NCBI RefSeq assembly: GCF_001431295.2
Contig: NZ_LKAJ02000001.1
Coordinates: 3,224,001-3,288,000, forward strand
DNA: 64,000 bases
Source: Candidatus Berkiella aquae
GTDB lineage: Bacteria; Pseudomonadota; Gammaproteobacteria; Berkiellales; Berkiellaceae
Direction: 5' to 3'
A program made the position numbers and the translations under genes. Positions within the stretch are counted from its first letter, which is position 1. Each line of letters opens with the position of its first letter. The notes beneath the pieces were generated by a model. It was given only the letters and a program-made list of their open reading frames with translations. It did not search any database and was not told the origin of the DNA. Positions 37,168 through 46,259 of this stretch are shown piece by piece.

Positions 37168-38016
37168 TTATTTATCTTTTTGACTATCCTTCGTTTGCTC
37201 TTCAGCTGTTCCCTTCACTTTCAAGCTCGCAATATAACGCATCATCACACCCGCGTTTTCCGGGCCTTGCATACCAATCCTCGCGTAAAAGTCGATAATA
37301 AGGGGCGCAATAATATTGGCCGGGATAGCACTTTGCCCTCTCGCAAACATTTGCTTAACTAAATCTTCACCGTATTTTTCTGACATCTCTTTTAAGATGC
37401 CTTGTAGTAATAGCGCGGCTTGCGTTTGCGATGGCGGCGCTACTGGCGAATCGATAGAAGCTTCAATAACTTTAGTCTTCACTTGCAGCAAATGATTCAA
37501 CAAGGTTTGGAAATTATTATCACTCCAAATAGCACCAAAATTGCCCGTGGTAGCTTGCCCATATTCCATAGCCAAGACGGCTTGTGGATCTTGGTTATAC
37601 AAATAACGATAAAGCTCTAAAACCGCGCCAAGATAACGCATCACCGCTTCATTGGGCGCCGTCTGCAAATGTTCATAAAACACTTTGCCTAATAGCTGGC
37701 TAGAATACCCTGACAATATGGCTTGTGGTTGTTTATCAACCAATCCTTGTTTCACTTGTTTAACAAAGAGTGCAAACTCGTTGGGGTGATGCTTGGCAAT
37801 CAGCTTGAAAAGGGGATGCTTAACAATCTCATGCTCAAATTGCCATCCTAATACATGAGGATAAAAATATCGTTTAGAAAGCTCAGCAGTGCCAAGGGCT
37901 GCAACAATTGCCACTAATGCCAGGGATATTTTGAGCCATTTCTTGGTTGTAAAAAAAGCAGGGATGATAAGCAACGCACCAATCAATATCCCAATGAGCG
38001 GGTTAATCCATTCCAT
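37168..38016 (-). CDS. Membrane protein of unknown function
   Basis: A 282-aa protein with two N-terminal hydrophobic helices (about residues 5-20, PLIGILIGALLIIPAFF, and 27-43, ISLALVAIVAALGTA), followed by a mainly helical soluble domain ending in a charged Lys/Glu tail. No catalytic motif recognised. The GTG-started frame to 38061 is longer; ATG 38016 places the first helix at the very N-terminus and is preferred. It converges on tRNA-Phe. Confidence 0.65.
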   Translation of the reverse strand: MEWINPLIGILIGALLIIPAFFTTKKWLKISLALVAIVAALGTAELSKRYFYPHVLGWQFEHEIVKHPLFKLIAKHHPNEFALFVKQVKQGLVDKQPQAILSGYSSQLLGKVFYEHLQTAPNEAVMRYLGAVLELYRYLYNQDPQAVLAMEYGQATTGNFGAIWSDNNFQTLLNHLLQVKTKVIEASIDSPVAPPSQTQAALLLQGILKEMSEKYGEDLVKQMFARGQSAIPANIIAPLIIDFYARIGMQGPENAGVMMRYIASLKVKGTAEEQTKDSQKDK

Positions 38017-38243
38017 AGCATTAAAGCATCCTTCATTTAAGTTACTAATAATATAGCTCACACTCTAAAATGCGAAGCATAGAATATCTAAAAAACGGGG
38101 ATAAATAGGCAATTTAGGAAGAAGAGGCGGAAGTTCTTCCAACATCACCAATACAAGTTTATTGGATGACAAAGTGGTGAATTTGCCTTCTCTTAAGAAG
38201 AAGAGATAGAATAATTACCGATTTATTCCACATTTAAGAACAT

Positions 38244-39107
38244 ATGCAGCTAGAAGATATACACCCTTTAGATATTTTATCCTCCATCCCCGAAGAGCTA
38301 TCTGCTAACTTAGCCCAATTGGGAAGCTGTGAAGTCAATGCCGTATTAATCGGTAATGAGATCAATTTAAAAGCCTTAACCAATAAAGGCGCATCTTCTC
38401 GCAAAGAATCATCGGTATTAATTCGTTTAGCAGAACAAAGTGCAGCACTGATTTACTCTTTTGGTGCGATTGTCTTCTTTAATGCAACCACCTCAGCAAC
38501 GGTAGAACTCATTAGCCGCTGCCAACGTTTTGCAAGCCATTTAATCTCTACCCCAGAAACAGAACAATTTTCGGTTATTATTCAACCCGATCAACCAGAA
38601 GGCATTGTTCGAAACAAAGTATCGATTAAACGTATCAGCAAAGCACATTTGGAAATTATTGCCGATGCTTTAGCAAAGAGCGTTGTCATTGAATATCACG
38701 AGAATCGCATTGGTTCCATTTTTGACAAAATTGAGCCCATTGCTAAAAGTTTAAAAGAACGGGGCAAACTCGGTTATCGTTCAAATGATTTGCTCAAACA
38801 TATTGGCGCCAGTCTTGTGATGGCACAAGAAATGGTTGGTAAAATTGAAGTCACCGAAAAACCGCTCATTCTCTGGGAACACGGTGAATTAGAGCCATTA
38901 CATGCACAATTGGTTGAAGATTTAGAAATCATTGAACGTCAAAGTACTTTAGAACGCAAATTAGAACTGATTTCTCGCACAGCACAAACCTCATTAGAAG
39001 TCTTGCAGCAACATCAAAGTCATCGCCTAGAATGGTACATTATTATTCTGATTGGGATTGAGATTTTGCTACATCTTTATCAAATGTTCTTAAGCCCTGT
39101 CGTTTAA
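38244..39107 (+). CDS. RMD1/DUF155 family membrane protein
   Basis: A 287-aa protein of the RMD1/Sif2 family, related to mitochondrial RMND1. Central region IYSFGAIVFFNA, ISKAHLEIIADALAKSVVIEYHENRI, LKERGKLGYRSNDLLKHIGAS, and a C-terminal membrane anchor with the signature LEWYIIILIGIEILLHL. In the middle, KPLILWEHGELEPLHAQLVEDLEI matches the family's FW..peLe..Y block. Function in bacteria is unknown. Confidence 0.85.
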   Translation: MQLEDIHPLDILSSIPEELSANLAQLGSCEVNAVLIGNEINLKALTNKGASSRKESSVLIRLAEQSAALIYSFGAIVFFNATTSATVELISRCQRFASHLISTPETEQFSVIIQPDQPEGIVRNKVSIKRISKAHLEIIADALAKSVVIEYHENRIGSIFDKIEPIAKSLKERGKLGYRSNDLLKHIGASLVMAQEMVGKIEVTEKPLILWEHGELEPLHAQLVEDLEIIERQSTLERKLELISRTAQTSLEVLQQHQSHRLEWYIIILIGIEILLHLYQMFLSPVV

Positions 39108-39120
39108 CCGGGCTTTTGCT
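39093..39120 (+). terminator. Rho-independent terminator of the RMD1-like gene
   Basis: AGCCC (39093-39097) pairs with GGGCT (39110-39114), followed by TTTGCTTCTGTTTT. It overlaps the stop codon of the gene. Confidence 0.6.
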
Positions 39121-39128
39121 TCTGTTTT

Positions 39129-39220
39129 AAAAATAATATTTTTGCGTTCAGCCAAGGCGCGGGTTGTTTGAGCAGCGCAAAACAACCTGCAACGCAGGAT
39201 CAACGCAAAATGATATTTTT
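39129..39220. repeat. Palindromic REP-like element
   Basis: Outer arms around AATATTTTTGCGTT and AACGCAAAATGATATTTTT, with an inner hairpin GGTTGTTT/AAACAACC. It lies between convergent genes and touches the end of the symporter gene. Confidence 0.55.
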
Positions 39221-40619
39221 AATCGGTAGAAACGGGCTGCTTCGCTAACGACATTTTGCTTCCTTGAACATAATATACCAGCGAGAAAGTCACCAAATTC
39301 AAAGCAATGCCGATAATCGCACCATTGAGCGTTGTCTCTCCCATTACCAATAACCACCAACAGGTTGCTCCAATACCTGTGGCACAGCCCCACCAAAATG
39401 CCGTACTTGATGCACGAAATCCAAAAATACCCGCAACCAAAGGCACGAGAATAAAAGGTGTCCAGAAATTATAGGCGACTAATAAAATATCTAAGGCACT
39501 TTTGGTTGAGAGTGCAAAAATCGCCCCTAATGCGCCCACAATTAATGTCACTATCCTTGACCAAAATAATTCTACTTTGGGCGCTAAACCATCACGGCTC
39601 ATCGGTTTTAAAACATCATGGGTGATTGAAATCGCAGCAGCATTCAAGAAAGAATCGGCTGATGACATCACAACCGCCATCATACCAGCGATGGCTAAGC
39701 CTTTAAGGCCTATTGGCATCACTTGGTTAATGACATAAGGCAATGCCAAATTAGGATCTAATTGCGGGCTTAGCGTTAATGCGGTAAGGCCAACAACACC
39801 GATGAGCAAGAAGAAAGGAATTGATAACAAACCACTCCATAAAGTGCCCTTCGCTGTTTCTTTAAAGTTTCTACCAATTAACAAGCGCTGTACATAAGGG
39901 GGTACCAAGGTCTCACCAAAAAAGAAATTTAAAAATAAACCAATGACCGTTAATAGAGGTAGCGACCCCAAAAGGGAGAAGTGATCGGCAGGAACCGTAT
40001 TGATAATATGCGAAAAACCTCCAGCCTGCTTTACGCCAAATAATAATACTAAGGGTAAGGCAACAATTAAGACACAAAAATGAATCACATCATTTGCAAC
40101 AACGGATTTCATGCCACCTAATGCCGCATAGATCACCACAATCACCGTACCCAGCACGATACCAAATGAGGCATCGGCACCAGTTAAGACATTCAGAATA
40201 TAGCCAAAAGCTGCAAATTGCGCACCGGCAATTCCCGCACAAACAATGCCTGAAGCGACCCCGGTTAAAATCTTCGCTTTACGGCCATAGAGCTGCCCCA
40301 TGATGTCCCCAACAGAGATAGCATCTTTAAATGGCGTCATTCGTGGCGCAATAAAGGTGGCGACTAAAATTTCTTTGGCACTAAAACCCCATAGAGCAAC
40401 AACATAAACAAGCCCCATCGTAAAAACTTTTTCTGCTAATCCTGTGGTGAACCCGCCTCCAATAAAAGAGGATGACAAGGTTGCAAAAATAACTGCAGCC
40501 CCATAACTTCGGTTACCTGTCGAAAAGTCATCTAAACTTTTGACCGACTTACTGACCCAAATTCCAACACCTAAAATCAATGCAAAGTAAGCACACATGA
40601 TAGCTAAATCAATAGTCAT
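39219..40619 (-). CDS. Sodium:solute symporter family protein
   Basis: A 466-aa inner-membrane transporter of the SSS family with about 12-13 hydrophobic segments. Visible: YFALILGVGIWVSKSVKSLDDF and STGNRSYGAAVIFATLSSSF near the N-terminus, YAALGGMKSVVANDVIHF, and AGMMAVVMSSADSFLNAAA, the family signature. Substrate not predictable (proline, pantothenate or carboxylate carriers share this fold). Confidence 0.92.
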   Translation of the reverse strand: MTIDLAIMCAYFALILGVGIWVSKSVKSLDDFSTGNRSYGAAVIFATLSSSFIGGGFTTGLAEKVFTMGLVYVVALWGFSAKEILVATFIAPRMTPFKDAISVGDIMGQLYGRKAKILTGVASGIVCAGIAGAQFAAFGYILNVLTGADASFGIVLGTVIVVIYAALGGMKSVVANDVIHFCVLIVALPLVLLFGVKQAGGFSHIINTVPADHFSLLGSLPLLTVIGLFLNFFFGETLVPPYVQRLLIGRNFKETAKGTLWSGLLSIPFFLLIGVVGLTALTLSPQLDPNLALPYVINQVMPIGLKGLAIAGMMAVVMSSADSFLNAAAISITHDVLKPMSRDGLAPKVELFWSRIVTLIVGALGAIFALSTKSALDILLVAYNFWTPFILVPLVAGIFGFRASSTAFWWGCATGIGATCWWLLVMGETTLNGAIIGIALNLVTFSLVYYVQGSKMSLAKQPVSTD

Positions 40620-40963
40620 TGCAGGGCTCCATGATTCATCTGGGTTCTAGTTGAGAATATACACTGGTAGCTGCTGTGACAAACTTTTCACTAACAATCA
40701 AGTCTTTACTTTTGCAAAATTTTTGGATCACAAAAAAAGTTGTACACAGGTTTTTTAGTTAAAAATCCAAATTTTGGAAGCAATTTTTTTTTGTCACTGC
40801 CACCCTCTTGACTTCTGTATGTTATTGAATTTTAAGTAATTAATTTTGATATTACCTGCTTGACCAACTTGAGAAAAAATCGTAGCCGTATATTACATTT
40901 CTAATGCAACAATTCATCCACACAGTTATCCACAGGTTTAACCAGAGATTAATTTAGTCAGTG
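40620..40963. other. Intergenic region with DnaA-box-like sites
   Basis: 344 bases without a gene. It holds TTATCCACA (40926-40934, a perfect DnaA box), TCATCCACA (40914-40922, one mismatch) and TTGTACACA (40740-40748), separated by a very AT-rich stretch (about 40750-40860). A GTGACAAACTTTTCAC palindrome-like sequence lies at 40676-40691, with TATATT (minus strand) about 20 bp nearer the symporter gene. Confidence 0.5.
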
Positions 40964-41797
40964 CTACCTAAAAGATGAGGGGAAAAAGCGTTTCCAATCT
41001 GAATCTTTATCGCCAACCGCAATAAAATGTGGCTGCTCTAAGGTCCCAGCTCGGTTATACGTCAATGGTAACCCTTCGAATGAAAAGACTTCTCCACCAG
41101 CTTCTTCTAAAATGCATTGCCCTGCAGCATTATCCCATTCTGAAGTCGGGCTAAGGCGTAACAAGAGATCTGCCTGGCCGCTGGCAATAGTGCAAAACTT
41201 GAGAGCACTACCTTGAGAGATAAGTTCAGTAGGGCCAAGACGTACAAGCCAAGGCTGCAAATAGTCAAGACCATGATGTCGACTAACCAATACCCGTAAT
41301 GGTTGCGCGGGCGGGATCTTGGAAACAATACGCTTTTGCTGTCCTTGTTGATCACAAGCATAAGCCCCACCCCCACGCCAAGCTAAGTAACCAGCTCTTT
41401 GTGCTGGTACATAAACAACACCTAGTACAGGTTGATGATTCACAATCAGTGCAATATTAACGGTAAATTCGTCATTACGTGCGAGAAATTCTTTAGTGCC
41501 ATCTAATGGATCAACACACCAATAGCGAGACCATTGTTGGCGCTCCAAAAAAGGGATTTGCCGACCTTCCTCTGATAATAAGGGAGCAGCCCCTTGATGA
41601 TCTAAGACATACTCTGCTAACCCATTGGCAATAATCTCATGTGCTGCTTGATCTGCTACCGTAATCGGCGATTGATCGGCTTTATAGTCTGCGGTAATTG
41701 ATTCGCTATCTTGGTAATAAGTCAGAATCTTTTCACCAGCTTGCTTTGCAAGCTGATAGGCATAATCAGTCCATGTGGCTAACTCGGTCATTTTCAA
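40964..41797 (-). CDS. cysQ: 3'(2'),5'-bisphosphate nucleotidase CysQ
   Basis: A 277-aa inositol-phosphatase-fold enzyme removing the 3'-phosphate of PAP/PAPS, the by-product of sulfate assimilation. Metal motifs LLSEEGRQIPF, CVDPLDGTKEFLARNDEFTV and TSEWDNAAGQCILEEAGGEV are intact. It follows the S9 peptidase gene by 6 nt and is probably co-transcribed. Confidence 0.94.
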   Translation of the reverse strand: MKMTELATWTDYAYQLAKQAGEKILTYYQDSESITADYKADQSPITVADQAAHEIIANGLAEYVLDHQGAAPLLSEEGRQIPFLERQQWSRYWCVDPLDGTKEFLARNDEFTVNIALIVNHQPVLGVVYVPAQRAGYLAWRGGGAYACDQQGQQKRIVSKIPPAQPLRVLVSRHHGLDYLQPWLVRLGPTELISQGSALKFCTIASGQADLLLRLSPTSEWDNAAGQCILEEAGGEVFSFEGLPLTYNRAGTLEQPHFIAVGDKDSDWKRFFPSSFR

Positions 41798-41803
41798 ACA
41801 GTC

Positions 41804-43651
41804 CTATTTCCAAGCTTTTAGAAAAAATTCTCGCATTTTCTCTAGTACTGTAATCCGATTCTCTGCTTTGCGAAACCCGTGCTGTTCACCTTTAAAAATA
41901 TAAAGCTCTGTCATAATTCCTTTTTCCTGCAAAGCAAAATACATTTTCTCTGCTTGATCAACAGGCACCACCTTATCTTCATCTCCTTGGAAAAAAATCA
42001 CTGGCGAAGAGAGTTTATCAACATGATATAAAGGTGAACGCTCTAAATAAGTTTCTCTCATTTGTGGATAAGGTCCAATCAAGCGATCAAGATATCTGGC
42101 TTCAAATTTATGGGTATCTTTTGCCAAAGCTTCGCAATCACTCACACCATAAAGACTGGCACCCGCCTGAAATGATTTGGTAAAAGCTAAAGCAGCAAGC
42201 GTGGTATAACCACCTGCACTCCCTCCAGTAATGGCCAATTGATTTGCATTCACCAATCCTTGTGAGACTAAATAATGTGCAGCCTTTTCACAATCTTGCA
42301 CATCATAAATTCCCCAATTTTGCTCCAGGCTTTTGCGGTAAGTACGACCATAGCCTGTACTACCTGCATAATTCACATCAACAACCGCAAATCCACGGCT
42401 TGTCCAATATTGAATATCTAAATTAAAATCTGCACCACAATTAGCGGTAGGACCACCATGACTTTTGACAATCAATGGAGGTAATGCTTCTTTTGCGGCA
42501 AAATTTTGATTATGCGGCGCATAAAAATAGGCATGCGATACACGATTATTCGTGCTTTCATAAGTAATATGTAATGGCGCACTCAGATAACCTTCATCGA
42601 TAACAAAGGGTGAGTTCTCGCGCAATATTCTGGGGGTCTTTAAATCGAGCAATGCGACCATCGCCGTTGGTTTTTGTGGATGCCCACCAATAAAAGCAAC
42701 GGTTTCATTTTGGATACGTAATTGTGAGAAATTGTTAAAGGGCAAATCTAATGCCACAGGCTTATTATTTTTGACAAAGAAAAGACGACCTTTCCCTTGA
42801 TCAGCATAAGTGCATAACAAGCCATCCCGATAGAATCCCCAGGTTGAAGCACCAAAATTCCACAAAGGTCGCCCTATCTCACTATCTACCTGAAATAAAA
42901 GTTCTAATTGTTTATCTTTGACTTGATATAAATTCCACCAATTATTTTTATCACTGACCACCACTAATTCATTATGAGGGCCCCATTGTGGTTGAAAAAA
43001 AGCTTGTTCGGGTTCTTTTTCATCAATTCTTTGCTGATTTTGTAAGCCTTGTTGCGTAAAATCAGCGATCCAAAGCTCTGTGTTATCCCATGGCATATTG
43101 GGATGATTCCAGCAGATCCATGCGATTTGTTTAAAATCTTTACTTAAGGCTGGCGAGGAATAAAAATCATAACCTTTTGCTAAAGGTTGAATGTGACCCG
43201 TTTCAGGATCAATCAACGCTAAGAAATTTTCAGGCTCATGGGTCTGCGCTAGGTGTGACTCTGCGATAGCAACAATACCGAATGGGGTTACTTTCAGATC
43301 AGCAAAACGAATTCCCGTTTGCGTTATCGGTTGTGGCTTTGTCCCAGGTGCCATGCGATATAAACGTTGATCGGCAAAATGAATGAAGTAAATAATCCCT
43401 TTATCAACCGTAAAGGCAGCGCCTCCATATTCGTGTACTCGTGTTCTAGCATTAAATTCTTTCGGTAGAATATCTTGGGCAATCGAAGAGGATTGCTTCA
43501 CAATGACACAACGCCCACCTTCATTCGGACGCATTTCTGACCAATAAATATCGTTACCATCGATAACCACATCTTGGAAAGCAACAATCGCACTAGAAGC
43601 CATCTGTGCACTAATGGGCGAATCCCATGTTCCATAAGGGGCAAAAATCAT
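41804..43651 (-). CDS. Prolyl oligopeptidase-family (S9) serine peptidase
   Basis: A 615-aa cytosolic peptidase: an N-terminal beta-propeller (~1-350) and a C-terminal alpha/beta-hydrolase domain. The nucleophile is in ITGGSAGGYTTLAAL, the Asp in FQGDEDKVVPVDQAE and the His in FKGEQHGFRKAENR; the oxyanion region is VKSHGGPTANCG. ATG 43651 is chosen over the longer frame because AAGGAGAG lies 6 nt upstream. Such enzymes are usually acylaminoacyl- or dipeptidyl-peptidase-like. Confidence 0.93.
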   Translation of the reverse strand: MIFAPYGTWDSPISAQMASSAIVAFQDVVIDGNDIYWSEMRPNEGGRCVIVKQSSSIAQDILPKEFNARTRVHEYGGAAFTVDKGIIYFIHFADQRLYRMAPGTKPQPITQTGIRFADLKVTPFGIVAIAESHLAQTHEPENFLALIDPETGHIQPLAKGYDFYSSPALSKDFKQIAWICWNHPNMPWDNTELWIADFTQQGLQNQQRIDEKEPEQAFFQPQWGPHNELVVVSDKNNWWNLYQVKDKQLELLFQVDSEIGRPLWNFGASTWGFYRDGLLCTYADQGKGRLFFVKNNKPVALDLPFNNFSQLRIQNETVAFIGGHPQKPTAMVALLDLKTPRILRENSPFVIDEGYLSAPLHITYESTNNRVSHAYFYAPHNQNFAAKEALPPLIVKSHGGPTANCGADFNLDIQYWTSRGFAVVDVNYAGSTGYGRTYRKSLEQNWGIYDVQDCEKAAHYLVSQGLVNANQLAITGGSAGGYTTLAALAFTKSFQAGASLYGVSDCEALAKDTHKFEARYLDRLIGPYPQMRETYLERSPLYHVDKLSSPVIFFQGDEDKVVPVDQAEKMYFALQEKGIMTELYIFKGEQHGFRKAENRITVLEKMREFFLKAWK

Positions 43652-43719
43652 CGACGCTCTCCTTGAGCTAATTAAAATCACATGTTCTCAAGAAATTAAC
43701 ATAGGAGGATGCTTTGGGG

Positions 43720-43747
43720 AAGAAAGAGCCCCTGCTAAGAGAGGCTC
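43720..43747 (-). terminator. Likely terminator of the M48-like gene
   Basis: Minus strand GAGCC-TCTCTTAGCAGG-GGCTC followed by TTTCTT. It is placed just after the stop of the 482-aa gene and before the S9 peptidase gene. Confidence 0.45.
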
Positions 43748-43759
43748 CCTGTCTGGATG

Positions 43760-45208
43760 TTAGTGATGACGTTTACTGGTGGGTTTTGCCGCGCGCTTTG
43801 CTGAATCAGCCACTTGATGCGGTTGCACTTTGGTCGAAGCCTTACCACGTGCATGTTGGGTCGTAATCGGTGCACCACCTTTAGTCGGTTTGCTAGCAAC
43901 TCGTCCTTTTGATAATTGTGCAATCGCTTTTTCTAAACGTGTGATTTTCTCTTTTAGTTTATGAGAATGCTCATGTGCATGAGCAGATTTCACCACACCG
44001 CTACCATCAGGACCAATGACTTCATAACGATCCTTTTTCGCAATTTCTTTGTATAAATCACGATTAATTTCTCTGTCTCGCGCGTACAATCTATCCAAAT
44101 CCGCTTGGTTAGAGGCTTGCTCATACCCAGGGATCGCTTGACGCATTGGGGTTTTTAAATTGGTGCTGCGAGGATTGGGATCAAACAATTCATTAATGAA
44201 AAATCCTAATTCTCGAACAATTGCGTCGATAGCACTCAGAATTCTCCAGCCTGTTTTATCATCGCCTGCGTATTCTTGCTTATCTATCCAATTGGTAAAC
44301 CAACGCACCCAAGAAGCAAAGGGGCCATTATATTCAGAGCGCTTTTTACTCGCTTGATCTTCAGCAAGACGGCGATAGGTGGGCTTTTCAAACAATACGG
44401 GGCAGACTTTAAAGTCAATGGCATCAATCAAGTCCATGCCGCGTCCCATATCCACAACCGTTAAAGCCGCATCGTATTCATAAGAACGTTTGATAGCGCG
44501 TTGCAGGAGTAAGAAAAACTGTAATGGCCAAATTAAAAAGCCGATAACACGATAAAATAAATTACCACTACGCGCATTTTCTAAGGTATTAACCAAATCA
44601 AGGCCCATACCCACCAGGGTACCGCCTAAACTACGTCGATGGTAAATTTTGACTAATTGCATTGCCACTAACGCCGCCATGTGACGTTGATTCAAATTAG
44701 TATCATGTGAATTTAACGCACCAGAGGAGAATAAAATCGCGGCTTTACCTGGATTACGCCCTTCAACAGTCACCATCTTAAAGTGATGATCGGTGAAAGT
44801 AAGCAAACGTGGCATCGGAATATCTTGATGCTTATCGCCATAAACCTTTTTAAAATGTGCGTTCACTTCACAACGTACTTGATTGACTAGTTTGCGCAGA
44901 TCGGTTGGATTATGTTCATCAAATTTGAAATTTTCACGGACTTCTCGCGTTGAGAACATAAACGTGTTTATTTCACGGCTGAACCAAAAATTGAGCGCAG
45001 TCATCCCAACAACCGCTGCCACCGTTTTAGCAAAAAGCGGTAAAAAGGCAGCAGTGAAAGCTAAACCAAAAGACCATACCCACAAGCCACCGGCAATCGC
45101 AGCCGAAGCGACAAGCAATGCAAGCATCGTACTGAAATTGGGCAGCAAACCATAAAGCCTGGGATGCTTACTCGTTGTAGCCTGGGCCATCCAGCTAAAA
45201 TTAAACAT
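43760..45208 (-). CDS. M48 (HtpX)-like membrane protein with degenerate active site
   Basis: A 482-aa membrane protein. Hydrophobic helices at ~24-44, 48-72 and 222-238 and the layout resemble HtpX: ILFSSGALNS (as in the strand before the active helix), LNQRHMAALVAMQLVKIYHRR at 172-192 where the HExxH helix belongs, and RSYEYDAALTVVDMG (241-255) for the third-ligand helix. The zinc site HExxH is replaced by MQLVK, so it should not be a zinc protease. The C-terminal ~80 residues are a predicted coiled coil with a basic, His-rich tail ending SKRHH. AAGGTG precedes the ATG by about 5 nt. Family assignment is tentative; a pseudoprotease role is inferred. Confidence 0.6.
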   Translation of the reverse strand: MFNFSWMAQATTSKHPRLYGLLPNFSTMLALLVASAAIAGGLWVWSFGLAFTAAFLPLFAKTVAAVVGMTALNFWFSREINTFMFSTREVRENFKFDEHNPTDLRKLVNQVRCEVNAHFKKVYGDKHQDIPMPRLLTFTDHHFKMVTVEGRNPGKAAILFSSGALNSHDTNLNQRHMAALVAMQLVKIYHRRSLGGTLVGMGLDLVNTLENARSGNLFYRVIGFLIWPLQFFLLLQRAIKRSYEYDAALTVVDMGRGMDLIDAIDFKVCPVLFEKPTYRRLAEDQASKKRSEYNGPFASWVRWFTNWIDKQEYAGDDKTGWRILSAIDAIVRELGFFINELFDPNPRSTNLKTPMRQAIPGYEQASNQADLDRLYARDREINRDLYKEIAKKDRYEVIGPDGSGVVKSAHAHEHSHKLKEKITRLEKAIAQLSKGRVASKPTKGGAPITTQHARGKASTKVQPHQVADSAKRAAKPTSKRHH

Positions 45209-45249
45209 AAGTTCACCTTTTTAGTTAAACGTTAAATAAAACATTGACA

Positions 45250-46191
45250 TCAGGATTGATAATGTTTACCCAATGCAAAAAACGTCTCAGGTGCTCTTCC
45301 ATGTTGCTTAGCATGGCTTGCAATTTTTTCTTGCAACCCAGCTTGTTCCAAAAATTGAAATAATGTGTGGATCTGCTCTTTAACTGCAGGTTTGGGGTGC
45401 TCACGCTCTTGTAACCACAGTCCCCATGTTATTTCTTTTCCATCTTGCTGAATTTGTGCACCACGATTCGTCATTTCGAAAACACCATTTTTTTGCGGTA
45501 CCAAATAGGTAGCCCCCGTTAAGGCTTGCGGGAATTGCGCAACAGGAAAATCAATGATTTGTGAGGCATAACGTTTTTTAAGCTTATCAAAAATACGTTT
45601 TTGTTCTTTGGTTCGACCACCATCATTCGAAGGCGTGTCTTGATATACCACTAACAAGATACCCCCTTTGGCAAGATAATCGCGCACCGTTTTTGCACGC
45701 AATAATGCAGTATTCAGCCGTGTTTTATCTTTATCGTTAGCAACATCATCAGAAACAAGTTGATTATTTAAACGTCCCTCTGTCACTAAAGGCGTTGCAA
45801 TTTGTGGTGCATGGATAACCCATAACGGCATTACCGCTTTGGGATCGGCAGTCGTCATGCCTTCAACAATATGGCTTTCAATATGGTATTGAATCGGTGC
45901 AAACAAAGTGCGGACTTCTTTATCGGTTTTTCCAACACGAGTTGCGTAGCCATTCACGATGACTTCTTGCCAAACTGATTGCGCTGCTTGATTCAATGCG
46001 ACATCAGTAATGCCTGTTTTCTCATCGTTGAGATCATTTGCAATCGCAGGCTGTAAGCGATAATAAAGCGCAGCCTTAGCACAACCACAACCTTGGCTAT
46101 ACGCGCTCGTAAACCAGCCCATCAAGAAAAGACTTAACAAAATAGTTAAAAAATCGCGGGTTTTTGGACAATTTCGATATAAGTTATTCAT
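45250..46191 (-). CDS. Exported protein of unknown function
   Basis: A 313-aa protein with an N-terminal signal sequence (basic start, then hydrophobic core ILLSLFLMGWF, likely cleaved after the Ser-Ala-Tyr-Ser region) followed by CGC. The mature part has alternating strands and helices (ILLVVYQDTP, ATYLVPQKNG). No known domain recognised. The position between bioD and the M48-like gene suggests no pathway, and no ribosome-binding site is obvious. Confidence 0.6.
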   Translation of the reverse strand: MNNLYRNCPKTRDFLTILLSLFLMGWFTSAYSQGCGCAKAALYYRLQPAIANDLNDEKTGITDVALNQAAQSVWQEVIVNGYATRVGKTDKEVRTLFAPIQYHIESHIVEGMTTADPKAVMPLWVIHAPQIATPLVTEGRLNNQLVSDDVANDKDKTRLNTALLRAKTVRDYLAKGGILLVVYQDTPSNDGGRTKEQKRIFDKLKKRYASQIIDFPVAQFPQALTGATYLVPQKNGVFEMTNRGAQIQQDGKEITWGLWLQEREHPKPAVKEQIHTLFQFLEQAGLQEKIASHAKQHGRAPETFFALGKHYQS

Positions 46192-46259
46192 ATAAGATAT
46201 CTATTGTTACCAAAAGTGGCCCATTTTAAGCCAAAAAAAATGATTTGTCCCACTTATTT

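Noticed and set aside
40620-40963. Chromosomal replication origin
   Set aside because: Only three DnaA-like sites and none of the usual oriC neighbours; reported as a finding instead of a feature call.
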